A DNA stretch of 64,000 nt, from positions 806,001-870,000 of the forward strand of contig CP145412.1 of the NCBI GenBank assembly GCA_036867785.1. The letters run 5' to 3'. This document shows positions 21,272 to 33,357 of the stretch, one piece after another. Positions within the stretch are counted from its first letter, which is position 1. Every line of letters begins with the position of its first letter. This DNA comes from Plasmodiophora brassicae. Lineage: Eukaryota > Endomyxa: Phytomyxea > Phytomyxea > Plasmodiophorida. The notes under the pieces were generated by a model. It was not told where the DNA came from, did not search any database, and was given only the letters and a program-made list of their open reading frames with translations. Position numbers and translations under genes: made by a program.

Positions 21272-23944
21272 ATGAGCGACGACGCCGATCCTGTGTCGCC
21301 CACTGACCGCATCGAGGACGATGCGTCGAATGGCGACGCCGCCTTGGATACGAAGCCCGATGACGATGCCTCGAAAATGGATGTTGACAGCGGGGACGAT
21401 GCGGCCGCGGAGAAGAGGGATGGCGCTGAGGCTGGCGCGCGATCTGAACCCCTCACGACGGAATACGACAACGTCAGCGAAGCGGAGCGCCTGGAGTGGA
21501 TGGAGTGTCGGGGTTCGACATGCGTAGACAGTAAAGACGCGTTCCGACGTGGTGGATTCTGCCTGAAGGCGCAGCGTCTTGAGGCGGCGCTCTACTGGCT
21601 TAATCTGGCGTTGAAGGACGCGAAGATACCTGAACCCCTTCCTGAGCCAGAACCGCCTAAACCTGAAGAGAAGAAGCCGGCTGAGGAAGAAAGGGAAGAC
21701 GAAGACGAAGAGGAGGACGAGGAAGTCGAAGAGGAAGAGGGGGGCGATGATAATGAAGATGACGAGAAGAGTGGATCGACGAAGCACGACGACGCCGTCA
21801 CAACTGAGGAGCAAGAAGACATTGAGGTGAAGGACGAAGCTGAGGAAGGTCGTCGAACCAGGTCGAAGTCTAGATCGCGATCACCACCAATGAGGGCGAC
21901 CAGGTCACGTTCGCCGCCCATGAATTCACCTGAGCAGTCGAAGAGGTCTCCATCGAAGACTCCATCAAAATCGCCGGCGAAGTCTGCAAAGGGCGAGGTG
22001 CCGCCGATCGAACAGATGCAGTTGGATGATCGTACTGAAGAACAGCCAGTTAATGGGGACGAAGAGGCGGAAGAGAAGATTGAACCCGATGCAGACCTTG
22101 CGAAAATGCTTGTGTTCAGAGCCCGTGCCTATCAGCTGTCCAATCAGCACGCTTCGGCCATCAGAGACTTCTCGTCGTCCCTGCGCCTGACTCCGATTTC
22201 GAAGTTGCAAGTTGGAGCGCTCGTTCTGCGCGCCAAATCGTACATAGCCAACGGGCGGCCCGATTTGGCTGTGCGAGATTACAAATCGGCAGAGATCCTG
22301 GATCCTACTGTTCGTGACAATCGTATTCCTGGCTCCTGGCCGACGATGACTAATGCTTTGTGCTCAGGAAACCTCAGTTTACATTGGTCGCTCAGCGCTG
22401 TACGTCGACCAGCGCAAGCATGAGCTGGCGCTTGCTGACTGTATGAAAGCTCTTGAGCTTGACCCCAAGAATGTTGTCGCTCATCGTCGTTCCGGGCTCA
22501 TCTTTGCGGACACAAATCAGCTACCTGCGGTACGTGCCGTGTTTCTAACGTCAACGAACTGATCTGATAATAGTTTCAGGCGATCCGTGCATTCAACAGA
22601 GCTCTTGCTATCCGTGCCGATTATGAATGCTTAACGCTCCGTGGGCGGTCGTACGTGCAGATGGGCGAATTCGATAACGCCCTGTCGGACTACAGCATGG
22701 CTGTTTCCATTGCGCCTCGCGTCGCTCTGGCCTACGGTCATCGTTCAGTGCTCTATGCGCATCTCAAACGACTCGACTTGGCTGTGAATGATGCCACTTC
22801 CTTTATTCGGCTTGCGTCTGGAGATCAGTGTATCTCGGCATATCAAAACCGTATGTTCCCGTTGCGCTGGCGCTGTTCATACCCGTTCGTTAATCATGGG
22901 GCTCTGCCAGGTGGTGTTTGGTGGGCTCAAATGGGAAAGTATGAGAAGGCTATTGCCGATTTCACCTACGTCGTTGAACAACAGGTATTCTAGGCATTTG
23001 CTTGTTCAACCCGAGGGTGTTAATCTTGATGGCAGCCTAACAATTCGTTTGCGTTCATGTCACGCGGGACGGCATATGCTCAGCTCAAACAGTACGATAA
23101 GAGCATCGCGGACTGGCTTAAAGTTGCCGAATTGCACCCAGAAATGGTCAAGGCGCACTACAACCTGGGCAAGCAGTACTACGCCAGTGGGGACTTCGAC
23201 AATGCTGCGAAGTACTTCCAAGAAGTGGTCCGCTTGGCTCCTGAGAATCCAGCTGGGCACTGCGAGCGGGCGCGCTCACTAGCAGCAAAGTCCCTGTGGG
23301 AAGAATCGCTGCAGTGTTGGTCCAAAGCTCTACAGTACGACAAGCAAAACCCTGAGCTATATGTTGGTCGAGCAAAGATCTTCCTGCAGCTTGACGATGT
23401 CGAGGCTGCTGTCAGGGATTATAACGATGCTGTTGCCCTCAATCCGGCCGATCCTCTTTCCTATGAGAGACGAGGTTGTCTTGTGCAATTCGCTGTTGTG
23501 TTCAAACGTTATGCTCATACTTTGTTCGCAGCGGCTTGCCACTTGAAGCTGAAGCAGATTGAGCGAGGTCGCCAGGATATGATGACGGCGAAGAAGCTTC
23601 GTTGGATGATTAACTATGAAAAGGTCTGCTTCGAAACCATGGTGGCGCAGAAGAATCAGTCTGCCCCGTCCCACATGGCCGTTGTCCGAGCCGCCAAAGC
23701 TGCTGCTGCTGCTTCTGTACAGAAGGCTGCCGAAGAATCTGCCAAGGTCGTGGCTGGTGCATCAGAAGATGGCTCGTCCAAAGCGCCTGCTGATCAAGCC
23801 GCGATTTCACAAGACCCCTCTGGTGACGACGGGAGTGCCGGTTCGGAGAATACCTCGCAAGCCGATGTTGCCCCATCAATGTCGCAACCGAATGAAGGTG
23901 GTGCCGACGCAGGAAACCCTGAGACCATGGCCAGCCTTATGTAA
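21272..23944 (+). CDS. Large tetratricopeptide-repeat protein with acidic/SR-like N-terminal region
   Basis: The start is the ATG at 21272 (MSDDADPVSPTDRI). The first 250 residues are strongly acidic (EDEEEDEEVEEEEGG) with a basic Ser-Arg/Pro segment (RRTRSKSRSRSPPMRATRSR). A first TPR-like helix pair (DAFRRGGFCLKAQRLEAALY) precedes the acidic insert. From about 22080 on, many TPR units follow, e.g. RAYQLSNQHASAIRDFSSSL, MGEFDNALSDYSMAVSIAPR, YNLGKQYYASGDFDNAAKYF and LQLDDVEAAVRDYNDAVALN. Short introns interrupt the array (about 22320-22370, 22530-22580, 22850-22910, 22985-23050, 23480-23530). The tail is Ala/Ser-rich. TPR arrays are protein-binding scaffolds; the partner is not deducible. 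The exact orthologue is not recognised. Confidence 0.85.
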
Positions 23945-24384
23945 CAGTACATTTAGAGACATCTTGTTTGAGAATGACCAGCTATCCTGCCTAAACACTT
24001 GGGGTCATGCAGGATGATGGTTGTCACCCGGGTACACCTGGAATTTCATTCGGCATGGGCAGTACGAAAAGCTGTGGTGCGATGCCACTGCTGTATGCGC
24101 GCTTGGGCGTCGGCAGCCCGTTCTATTTTTGAACCCGTGCTTGGAGCAAGTAGGTACGTCCTGGTCGTTTCTGCAAAAACCGAACGTAAGTTTTCGGTCG
24201 AGGAGAGCGGTCCCCGAGACGGGCGGTTCGCCACAGATCAGGGCAGGGCCCGGTGTAACGTCCGGCGTGGGACAATCAGCTGGCAGTGTGTGTTCGGGAC
24301 TTCGGGGCCGCCCCGGGCTTCCAAACGATTCTGAAATCGCGTTGAATGCGTGCGCCGACTGCCGAGTTTCGACCCAGAACATCG
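23945..24384. other. Intergenic region upstream of the H+-pyrophosphatase gene
   Basis: 440 bases between two plus-strand genes. Open frames on both strands here overlap each other, lack family features and lack plausible splice structure, so I see no gene. It presumably holds the TPR gene 3' UTR and the pyrophosphatase promoter. Confidence 0.5.
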
Positions 24385-27300
24385 ATGCGGGCACCCGCGG
24401 CGTCGACCGAGCCGACCTATACAGGGGTCAATGTCACCGATGACTACGATTACGAAAGCGGCGGAGCACCTCCAGTGAAACATGTACGGGGCGTATGATT
24501 GTATCGGCAACGTGGACGCCTAATTCTGTGCTGTACAGGCTTCTGGTTTCTCGCGTGAAGGCACACCCGAAGAGTTCGACCAGTACATGTTCGGTCTGAT
24601 TGGAATTTGCGGGTTCTGCTTATTGGTTGGGTTGTTTGCTGTCGGCGGCGTCGGGAAACTCGTTGTCTGCTTCGTCATGTTGGTGTGCGCCGGCAGTTTT
24701 GCCTTCTGCTCCTATCTGTACCGGTGGATTATGTCCAAAGACAATGGCACTCCAGCCATGCGCGTTATTTCAGACGCCATCAAAGAGGGATCTGAAGGTA
24801 CGTGCTCCGACGCATAGTGCCGCTAGGCCTGGCTGACTGTCCATGCAAAGGATTTCTACGTGTCCAGTATGGCACTGTTGCGTATATGTCACTCGTCGTG
24901 GCTGGAGCGCTCTTCACTATCTACATGTTCCGACAAGCACATTCTGTTTTTGTTGGATCTTTTACGTTGGCCCTCGTAACAGCTTTGTCGTTCCTTATCG
25001 GTGGGTCATTAAACTTGTCACATTCCGTATCGTTAACGTGTATCTGTGAAGGCGCTTTCTGCTCGGCCTTGGCTGGGTTTGTCGGTGTCTTCGTCTCTAT
25101 TCGGGTGAACATTCGCGTGGCAGCAGCTGCAGCACGGCTTCACTATCCAGGTTCTGTCATTACGTCTGGCGAAGTCTCTCCCCGTTCTCATAGGCGATGG
25201 CAGATGCTTTGCAGCTCGCTTTTCGCGGTGGCGCTGTCTCGTCCGTCCTATCCGCTGCAATGTGCATCACCGGCCTGTGTGCGCAGTACGTCTGCTTCCA
25301 TCTCCTGTTCGTGGTCATTGGAGGTAAACTCGTTCAAATTCTATGCTTGCGGCGGCTCACGAAATTGCTCAGGCATACCGCCCCAACAAGTCCCGATGCT
25401 TTTGGGCGGTTATGGCTTCGGAGCGTCGTTCGTAGCGCTATTCATGCAACTTGGTGGTGGAATATACACCAAGGTCGTCCTTGTGGACCCGCGGATTCTA
25501 CTGTTTTCTGATTGGGATGGCAGGCTGCTGATGTTGGTGCTGACATGGTCGGCAAAGTCGAAAGGGACATTCCTGAGGATGACCCTCGAAACCCTGCTGT
25601 TGTTGCTGACCTAGGTAGGTTGGCTATATTCTGAAAACTGCTTTATGAATAACTCTCTGCTTTAGTGGGAGATAATGTCGGCGATTGTGCAGGATCCATG
25701 GCAGATGTTTTCGAAAGTATTGCTGCTGAAATGATTGGTAACACGCAAACACCTTGTCGTTCTAGTAGTTGTCGCTTAACTGGAATCTGAATCGTAGGCA
25801 CCATGATTCTAGCAGGAAGCCTTGCGTATAAGGCAAACCTTGAGACACCCGAAAATTATGTCTTTTTCCCGCTCGTCATTCACGCTCTTGATCTGCTGAT
25901 CAGCGGCCTGGGCATCATGATGGTGCGCAGTGAAAACGATCGTGAGGATCCTCTGGCCTCTATGAAACGCGCATACGCGATTTGTATTGGCGTCGCCGTT
26001 GTTGCGTTCTTCTTTACGACTCGCATCCTACTGTACACGGAAGTGGCTCCGAGCGCTTGGTGGCACTACGGAATGTGTGGCCTCGTTGGAATTATCTGCT
26101 CGTACTTCCTTGTTGTGAGTGTGGCGCCGTGTTATTGCACGTTGGGTTTCGTATGACCGTGTCTGTCTTGCAGCTCTCGACCCAGTTCTATACCGATTAC
26201 ACTCATTCTCCAGTGAAGAAGATCGCATCGGCATCAGCCACTGGTCACGGTACAAACATCATTGCTGGAGTATCTGTCGGCATGGAGTCGACCGCATTCC
26301 CGGTCCTGATTATTTCTGCTTCTTTGTTGGCTGCTCACGGCCTCGGTGCAACTTCCGGTCTACCCGGTCCAACCCCGGTGAGGGCTATCTAACGTTATGC
26401 ATGGTGATGACTTGTATTGAATTCTGTCAGGGTCTCTTCGGCATTGCGATCGCAACCATGGGTATGCTGTGTACTGCCGTGTTCATCCTGTCTATGAACA
26501 ATTTCGGGCCCATTGCCGACAATGCTGGTGGCATTGTCGAGATGAGCGAGCAGACGGAAGGAGCGCGTAAAATTACGGACAGACTTGATGCTGTTGGAAA
26601 TGTTACGAAGGCGGCGACTAAGGGGTAGGATCCGATGCCACAATCATGCGAACGTTATTTAGCGTTGAATAGGTACGCGGTTGGAGGGTCTGCGCTAGCC
26701 TGCTTCGTCCTTTTCCAGGCGTTCCTCGATGAGGTGAACGAATTCTCCCGCGTTCCTGTCGAGGTTGTAGATATTGCCAAGATCGAGGTCATCGTTGGCG
26801 GCCTGATCGGCATAGGGCTAGTCTTCCTGTTTACAGGGTGGGCCATTGACGCTGTTGGCCGAACAGCTCAGGAAGTGGTAGGCAGCCTATCTAACGTGTT
26901 CTTGTCCACCGGATGGCTGTAACCGACCTCCTTAGGTATGGGAGGTTCGTCGCCAATTCAAGGCGAACCCTGGCATTATGGAATGGAAAGTCAAGCCAGA
27001 GTACGGCAAGTGCGTCCAGATCGTTACGAAAGCCGCCTTGCGGGAGATGATCCGTCCAGCTACCCTTGCGTTGACGTGTCCAGTCGTCATAGGCTTCGTG
27101 TTCAAATGGATCGGCAATGCATCCGGGCGTCCGCTGCTCGGCATCGAGGTTCTTGCTGCTTTCCTGTTGTTTGGCACCCTGACTGGCCTAGTCATGGCTA
27201 TCTTCCTGGACAATAGCGGCGGCGCCTGGGACAACTGCAAGAAACTGATCGAATCGACTGGGGGCAAGGGTAGCGAAACGCACAAGGCGGCCGTGACAGG

Positions 27301-27415
27301 GGACACTGTCGGCGACCCATTCAAGGACACAGCAGGTCCCGCACTGCACGTCATTATCACAACAATGTCGACAACGGCCCTCGTCCTTGGGCCGATGTTT
27401 ATCGGAAACCAGTAG
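24385..27415 (+). CDS. Membrane-bound proton-translocating pyrophosphatase (V-PPase / H+-PPase)
   Basis: The start ATG at 24385 gives [20 protein letters not shown], joined by a 55-bp intron to [20 protein letters not shown] and the first membrane helix. The catalytic signature is intact across an intron near 25613: [20 protein letters not shown] then [17 protein letters not shown]. Further blocks are [50 protein letters not shown] and [13 protein letters not shown]. The end is [19 protein letters not shown] and the stop at 27413-27415. At least eight introns of 50-80 bases occur. The enzyme couples PPi hydrolysis to H+ pumping into acidic organelles (vacuole, acidocalcisome). The K and T in [10 protein letters not shown] are the residues associated with K+-independent (AVP2-like, type II) pumps, so K+ independence is inferred. 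Confidence 0.95.
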
Positions 27416-27497
27416 AGATGATGATAAACCCACTCTTCCATTTCGTCACGGCCCAAGGGCGCTGACAGTGAGGTCCATTGTGTAGTGATTAGGACAA

Positions 27498-28037
27498 TCA
27501 GAATGCCGCCTTCCAAAGAAGGCCAACCGCGATCGGAATAACAATGACAATTCCCATGTAAATCCATGAGCCGCTCTTGATAGTATCGCTGGTCTTCGAG
27601 GCCGCAGCACCAGCGTTCACAGCCGCCTTGTCGACGGTACTGTTCAGGACGTCGATCGGGTCCTTCACAGTTGCACCCTGACCAGAATAACCCTATTAGA
27701 AACGTCTGCGACCGGTCAACGACGACGATTTCTCGCGATACCTCGAGCTCGCCGATTCGCAATGGTTTCAGCATGTCTCTCGCGTTAATCGAGTGGTTCA
27801 TGTCTTCGAAATCTTGCGTGACATCTTGGCCGGCGTCGTTCAGGATGATGTCAGCACCACCGGGATGGTCATCCAGGAATTTCGTCACGTCGTACACGTT
27901 GCCATGAATGGCTACCCATGCGTCGTTGACGGACGAATGCGCTGCCAGCTCGGTCTGGACGATCGGGACAGTCAGCGTACGATGCCGTTCCGCAGCTGTC
28001 GGCGTACCTTTGTGATGACCCGCCCGTCTGCGGCCAT
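27498..28037 (-). CDS. Tail-anchored cytochrome b5
   Basis: Exon 1 is tiny: ATG at 28037, MAADGRVITK, then a short intron to TELAAHSSVNDAWVAIHGNV. The haem domain has both axial histidines: HPGG in KFLDDHPGGADIILND and H in FEDMNHSINARDML. After an intron near 27660-27730 a linker (VKDPIDVLNSTVDKAAVNA) leads to a C-terminal hydrophobic helix (WIYMGIVIVIPIAVGLLW) and the stop at 27498. This layout (haem domain, linker, tail anchor) is that of ER or outer-mitochondrial-membrane cytochrome b5, an electron donor to desaturases and P450s. It is convergent with the pyrophosphatase gene, 82 bases apart. Confidence 0.93.
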
Positions 28038-28479
28038 TCCTGCGGTATTGGTTGTCAGGGGTCAGACCCAGCACGCAGGCGTCACGTGCCTGAAAGCCCT
28101 CTGCGACGGATTCTGGCCTATCAAACCTCTCCGTGGCGCCGGCGGGAGCACGGCGGCCGCGTGCGCAGAACCAAGCAACAGGCAGAGGGCTTTTTACGCG
28201 GTTCTGTATTGCTTATTGGTTGACAAGCGCAAGCTGGGCGTCGACACGTGCAATATGGTATTTGGTACGCACGTAGGCCGCCGCAGCAGACACCATCGTT
28301 GTCCGCACCGATGATCCGATCCGTCCAGAGTCACGCAGCACTGGTGCGTCGATCCGCAGGAAAGATCAGAATTTGCCAAAGTGAAGCCATGTAAGCAAGC
28401 GGTGTGGGACCGTTTTCAAATCAGTGTATTTATAACAGACGGGAACCAACGGGACGCTGTTGTCGGTGAATGACTGGCA
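28038..28479. other. Intergenic region between SUMO and cytochrome b5 genes
   Basis: About 440 bases. No coding stretch with family features or start codon was found on either strand. It must contain the cytochrome b5 promoter and the SUMO 3' end. Confidence 0.5.
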
Positions 28480-28953
28480 TCAGTAGCACCCGCCGACTTG
28501 CTGAACCATGGCATCAATCTCATCCTCGTCAACCATATCCAGCTGGAACAGACAATGTAAGAGGAGCGAACCTGGGCATTGTGTGTTCCTGAACTTACAT
28601 CCGCAGGGGTCTGATCGGCAAGGAGACGTTGCCCGTCGAAGAGGAACCTGACACTACCGATAGGTAGACTCAGCACCGAGCTAGATGGCACATCAGAGAA
28701 ATGTCGAACCTTTCCATATCCTTTCCGGCTCGCTTGCAGAACGCCTCCATCAATTTTTTCAGTGGCGTATGCTTCTTGACCTTGAAGAAGACGGCATTGC
28801 CGTCCTGCAATTTCACCTGCGCGGGCGCCGTTCAGCCCGCTGCAACCCCTATACAGCGCGACGCTCCAGCACCTTCAGATTGATATGTTCGCCTGATCCG
28901 GCATCGTCCTTGACTTCCGGCTTCGGCTTGACGTCGGGGTTGCCGTCCACCAT
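28480..28953 (-). CDS. SUMO: Small ubiquitin-like modifier (SUMO)
   Basis: The ATG at 28953 gives [20 protein letters not shown] then EHINLK. Three introns of about 55-70 bases connect [53 protein letters not shown] and [20 protein letters not shown]. The order and motifs (FLFDGQR, QTP, LDMxDxDxID, QxGG) match SUMO. The C-terminal Gly-Gly is followed by Cys-Tyr, which a SUMO protease would remove before conjugation to lysines. VKDD near residue 14 fits the psi-K-x-D/E acceptor consensus, so chain formation is possible. Length is about 95 residues, normal for the family. Confidence 0.95.
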
Positions 28954-28967
28954 CGTTCGCAGCTGAT

Positions 28968-29262
28968 CTACGGATAATGCCGTACGGCAAACTCCACCCC
29001 GTCAGTCGTGACGCGGAACTTTAAGGACGCGAAACTCCCATCGCCGCGTGAGGGATCGTATCGCGAGTCGGCCGTTGATTCATCATTGTTACCTTAGGCA
29101 GCGGCCGTTGCAAGCAGCCTGGTAGGACTTTCCCGCATCCTTCTGGGGACCGGCGGGTTGCGGCAGGCAGCAGTCATACAATGTCATACCGCCGGGCACC
29201 CTTACCCACCTACCGGCCTGCTTGTGTCCCAGACTGATTTCTAGCGTTGCGGTTCTGGTCAT
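28968..29262 (-). CDS. Hypothetical ~79-residue protein, two exons
   Basis: The ATG at 29262 gives MTRTATLEISLGHKQAGRWV, then a cysteine-bearing stretch (YDCCLPQPAGPQ, AACNGRCL). A 58-base GT...AG intron (gtaaca...gggag), the typical size here, connects to FASLKFRVTTDGVEFAVRHY and a stop at 28968. It ends 14 bases before the SUMO start on the same strand. No family is recognised. It could instead be a SUMO 5' leader containing chance open frames. Confidence 0.35.
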
Positions 29263-29308
29263 TTGGTTTCTTGTACGTGTATATTAGTTAGACAGATCAG
29301 CGGCATCA

Positions 29309-31473
29309 TCATCGAACTACGTCGTAAGGTTGTGGCATCGATGACAGGGCCTCCTGAAGCGAAATAGGGTATTCTTCAGGCGGGAACGGAAGCAAAGTGG
29401 GGATGGCTTGAGCAAAGCGCAGCTGATCGTCAGGGCTTCGTTGCAGTTCAACAATGACGGTGGAGACGATAGAGGACCAGTCATCAGGCGAAACTGGAAC
29501 CCGATTAATGGTTGAAATAGGACAAAGCTCTGATGAGGACTTACATGATGTCTCCCGTGCGACGGCAGCAGTAATGACATCCACGCATGTCTGGATATGC
29601 CTCCCCCTAGCGAGCACCTGCAGGAGTACCCGATAGAACTTTGCATCGGCGCGAACCCGTTCGGCAAACATGTCGTTAGCAATAGCTAACGCATGCAGAG
29701 CAAGCCTGTGGAAATGATGCCCTGAGAAGGCACGTCAATGGCCGAGCAGACGCGTATGTACATGTATACGTACGCAGGCTGGCGATGACTGCGGTGTACA
29801 ACTGGACGTTTGCTGTGATGCCGTTCCGTTTCACAGTGGCGAGCAGGTTACAGCACTGATGGAACGCTCCCTGATCGGACAGCGCGTTCATTAACGCCGA
29901 ATACATGGTCAGGTCAGGCTGGAATCCTGCAGCCATCATGTCGACGAAGCACATCAGCGCGTCAACAGTGTGACCGGACAACGTGAAGATGTGGACCTAA
30001 GGCAACCACGTTATATGGAGCTGAGGATCTTGCGAGGTCGCAGAACATTCCGGCGTACCAGGGTTGTGTACATCTTCAAATCGGGAGAGATGCCGTAACG
30101 GAAACGGGCTTCAATCATTAGACTGCGCGCGATCAGCGGAAGCTCGCGAGCCTCTGGTGTCATCGTCATGGACGTTATCTTCCCAGCTGGCGAGTACCGG
30201 TGGGCGTTAAGAAGCGCCTGGAACGTAACAATGTCTGGACGCAAACCACGACCTGACACAGCGGAAACGAATCAGGGCGAGATATACCGGATCCTGTTCG
30301 ACGCCACCAGACCTATCATGTCCCTGTATATTTGGATCGACTTCTGCACGTCGCCTGTTGTAGCGACAGCACTGAGGAGGCAATTATATGTAACAACGGT
30401 CGGGTGGATGCCCTCCTCAAGCATCTGCTGAAAGAGATCCAGACAGCCGCCGACACAGTTTGCCCTTCGGTGGGCGTCGATCGCGACCGTGTAGATCTGG
30501 ACGTTACGCTGAACGTCGAACAGGCGACCCATGGAATTCATCAGATCCATGCATTCCTGCAAGCGATGATGGCGAGCATACAGGCTCATCATCGCCCCAA
30601 CTACGACGACATCACCCTCTCTGCGTTCGCAATCCAGGAGGGCGCTAAACCTACGATGCGAATACTCAGCGGATGCACCCATACCCTGTCAATTGTCCAG
30701 ACCATCTTTCGGCGGTTGCAACGTCTCCTGCACGTTCGCACGCTGTAATCATTGCGGCATACGTTCGTGGGTCAGGCTGGAACCCTACACTAGTATTCAG
30801 TGGTTCGCTGAAACAGCAACAAGCCCACCTGTGCAGACCTATCTTGCAGACGCGGTCCAACAGGGCGCTGCATCGTTGGAGATCGCCAGACCTGGCGATA
30901 ACTTCAAGCACTTGATTGCAGGCCTTCGCGTTCAGAGGCCATCCCGACTGCAGCATCATCTCGAGAATCTGCCAGGCAGCGTTACAACCGCGACGCACCA
31001 TTGAAAACGCAGGTGCCGAACCTGGATGGCATGATCAGGGTTTTCGAACCGTCGAGCCCACGATATCTGAACAGAAGGAGCAAGTATGAGGACAGAGAGA
31101 CACAGAGAAAGAGGCGGAACAAGCTCGCTGATACCATGTGGAGAAGGTCGTCTTCCATAGGTGGGTACCTCGTGCAGATGCTATCGAAGACTACGAGGAC
31201 GTCATTGACGTGTGCCTCGGGATCCAGGACCACCGATTTCAGCAACAGAGTGTAAGATTGGTGAAGCCGTTTGTGGAGCGATGGCAGATCGGCGGCGCTG
31301 CAGGCCGGCATGGAATCCTGTAGGTCGGCTTGCACATGCGCCAAATGGTTCCATTCGCGCTGCAGCTGCACGAGGCTGTCGGACAGGCGTGCCGAAAACG
31401 AACCCGCAACGGTCGCCAATGGTCTCGACGTGGACCCCCTCGCCAACCTGAACCGAACCAGGGCCCTGCGCAT
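29309..31473 (-). CDS. Pentatricopeptide-repeat (PPR) protein, probably mitochondrial
   Basis: The ATG at 31473 opens an Arg-rich presequence without acidic residues (MRRALVRFRLARGSTSRPLA) typical of mitochondrial targeting. Several 35-residue PPR units follow, e.g. NAKACNQVLEVIARSGDLQR, DPRTYAAMITACERAGDVAT, NVQIYTVAIDAHRRANCVGG, TVVTYNCLLSAVATTGDVQK, DIVTFQALLNAH, DLTMYSALMNALSDQGAFHQ and DAKFYRVLLQVLARGRHIQT. Introns of about 60 bases separate the blocks (about 30030, 30290, 30700, 30830, 31040 and 29690). The stop is at 29309. PPR proteins bind organellar RNA and act in processing, stability or translation; the target RNA cannot be read from this. Confidence 0.88.
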
Positions 31474-31765
31474 GACCTACGCGATCTGCCTCGGCATGAC
31501 AAGGTCGGCGGCACCCAGTGTGAGCTGCAGCGCCTACACGGACTGCGTTGACGGCGGGGTGTTGGTAACCCCCAGAGGGGTACCCCTAGGTACTCGTATG
31601 CTCCGCCAGGAACAGAAGGATCTGCTGATGGATACAGATTCGTCCGGGTCGGTATGAGGTGGTCGACGAGTACGCTTGCTGTGATATCAGGGGTGGCGGG
31701 CATTGACGTGGATGGTGACTGTTGCGGGCGGTGTCGACGCCGCCACTGGCCCTGTGCAAAGCACG

Positions 31766-33245
31766 ATGGCGCAACCGGTCACCGATGCGCAGCCAGCGGC
31801 GGAAGCAACGGCATCGCCGAGTGCCCCAACAGAGCGGGAGGTTCTTGAAAGGCGACGTGAGATTACGATTAAGGCCAAGGGCGAGGGTGGGCGGACCCGC
31901 CGCGTGACCATCTCATCAGGTATGGAGGCACGCTTGCGCTATGGGCCTGAACAGTACAAGTGACTGGCCACGTTCCAGGAACGTGCTCGAACATTGGTAT
32001 CCGACGGTCGACGAACGAGGACACATTTCTTAATCTTCAAGAGCCTCTATTCAATCAGCAGTAAGGGACATGGTTTCGGAGGTCAAACGATGACTATTGT
32101 TGAGGTGACATCTACCGATCAGCGCTGCCAAGTCGATTCAGGTGGACCCGTCCAGCCCGCAGCGGTCGTTGCTGGCCATCTTCGACGGGCACAAAGGCGT
32201 TGAATGCGCCAATTTCTGCCGAGATCGCCTGGCCAGCAACGTTATCGCTGCCAGCAACTTTGGAAAGCCAGACTGCCTCGAAGACATTCTCAAGGAGGCC
32301 ATAGAGAAGACTGATAAGGAATTTCTGGACAGCAACAGGTTAGAGGTGCGCCCATGGTTCTCGCCTTTCGCTAAATGCAACCGACAAGGTCACTGGGGAA
32401 GAGCGACTCGGCGGGATCGACGGCCATTGTATTCTTCATGCAGGGCGATCAGGTTGCAATTTCCAACACGGGAGACTCACGGGCCGTCCTTTGCCGTTGC
32501 GGTTAGTGCTGACGACACTGAGACGGCCAGAGCGGCAGCCGCTAATGCAGGTTCGTTTTAGGTCATACGGTGCCGCTCTCCAAAGACCACAACCCATCGT
32601 TGAAATCGGAAGTGAAGCGCATCAAGGAGAACGGTGGCATGATCGGATACAACGAGAGGGATGCCCTGGCTCGGTCCAAGCGAAACTGGCTCTGCAACGC
32701 GCTGTTCAGTTGCTGCTTGGATCTGAAGATCGGCACGCCGTACATATTTCCAGGCAAGTGTATCTGTTGGCCGTTGTACTTCTTCATCTCAAACGTGCGT
32801 AGGTGGGATTGCTGTGTCTCGAAGCATGGGAGATCTGAAGATGAAGGACGTGAACATATTGATTGCCACACCTGATGTCACCAGCGTACGCAAGCGTTCG
32901 TTTCCAGTGACGTCAGCGAATGGCCTAACGCGTGCTGTTCAGTTTACACTAATGGAGGGTGACGAATTCATTATCCTCGCTTGTGACGGTTTGTGGGACG
33001 TCATACCTAGCGAGGTCGCTGTTCGATTCATTAGAAGCTTCAAGAAATCAGAACGACCAGGTCTGTGGCTGTCGTATTGCCGATGACGTGCAACCGAGGT
33101 CCTCACGTGCGATGCCCGCCAATCAGATGCAAACGACCCAGCGGCAGCCGCACAGGCGCTCGTCAACTGCGCCATTGGCCTTCGAAGCAAAGACAACATC
33201 ACTGTCCAGGTCATTTACTTCGGTTACCCGGCGCGCGGCCAGTAG
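31766..33245 (+). CDS. PP2C-family (PPM) protein serine/threonine phosphatase
   Basis: The start ATG at 31766 gives MAQPVTDAQPAAEATAS, then a 35-base intron (31920-31954) brings in frame VQVTGHVPGTCSNIGIRRST followed by NEDTFLNLQEPLFNQQ. The metal-binding motifs are present: NED, LLAIFDGHKGVECANFCRD, ISNTGDSRAVLC, LSKDHNPSLKSEVKRI, GIAVSRSMGDLKMKD, ILACDGLWDVIPSEVA and SKDNITVQVIYFG. All the aspartates expected for the Mn2+/Mg2+ centre can be seen. Introns are short (about 32080-32130, 32340-32395, 32500-32560, 32750-32815, 33055-33090). The stop is at 33243-33245. No membrane or targeting segment is evident; substrates are unknown. Confidence 0.9.
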
Positions 33246-33357
33246 CGACTAGAATTCACATCTCGCTGCTGCACCAAGGTAGCGGTGCATTCACCGCATC
33301 CGACGACTAAATTGCAGAACGGCAGCGCAGCAGCATGTATTGTACTTCAGCAGTGCT

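Noticed and set aside
21161-21921. Long minus-strand ORFs opposite the TPR gene, including a hydrophobic FVFPFFLSRLLLF stretch and a poly-Ser run
   Set aside because: Mirror image of the acidic Glu/Asp-rich coding region on the plus strand, which produces Phe/Leu and Ser runs antisense.
26932-28074. A 380-residue minus-strand ORF spanning the end of the pyrophosphatase gene and cytochrome b5
   Set aside because: Only the haem-domain part is real. The rest is antisense to the pyrophosphatase exons or reads through cytochrome b5 introns in the wrong frame.
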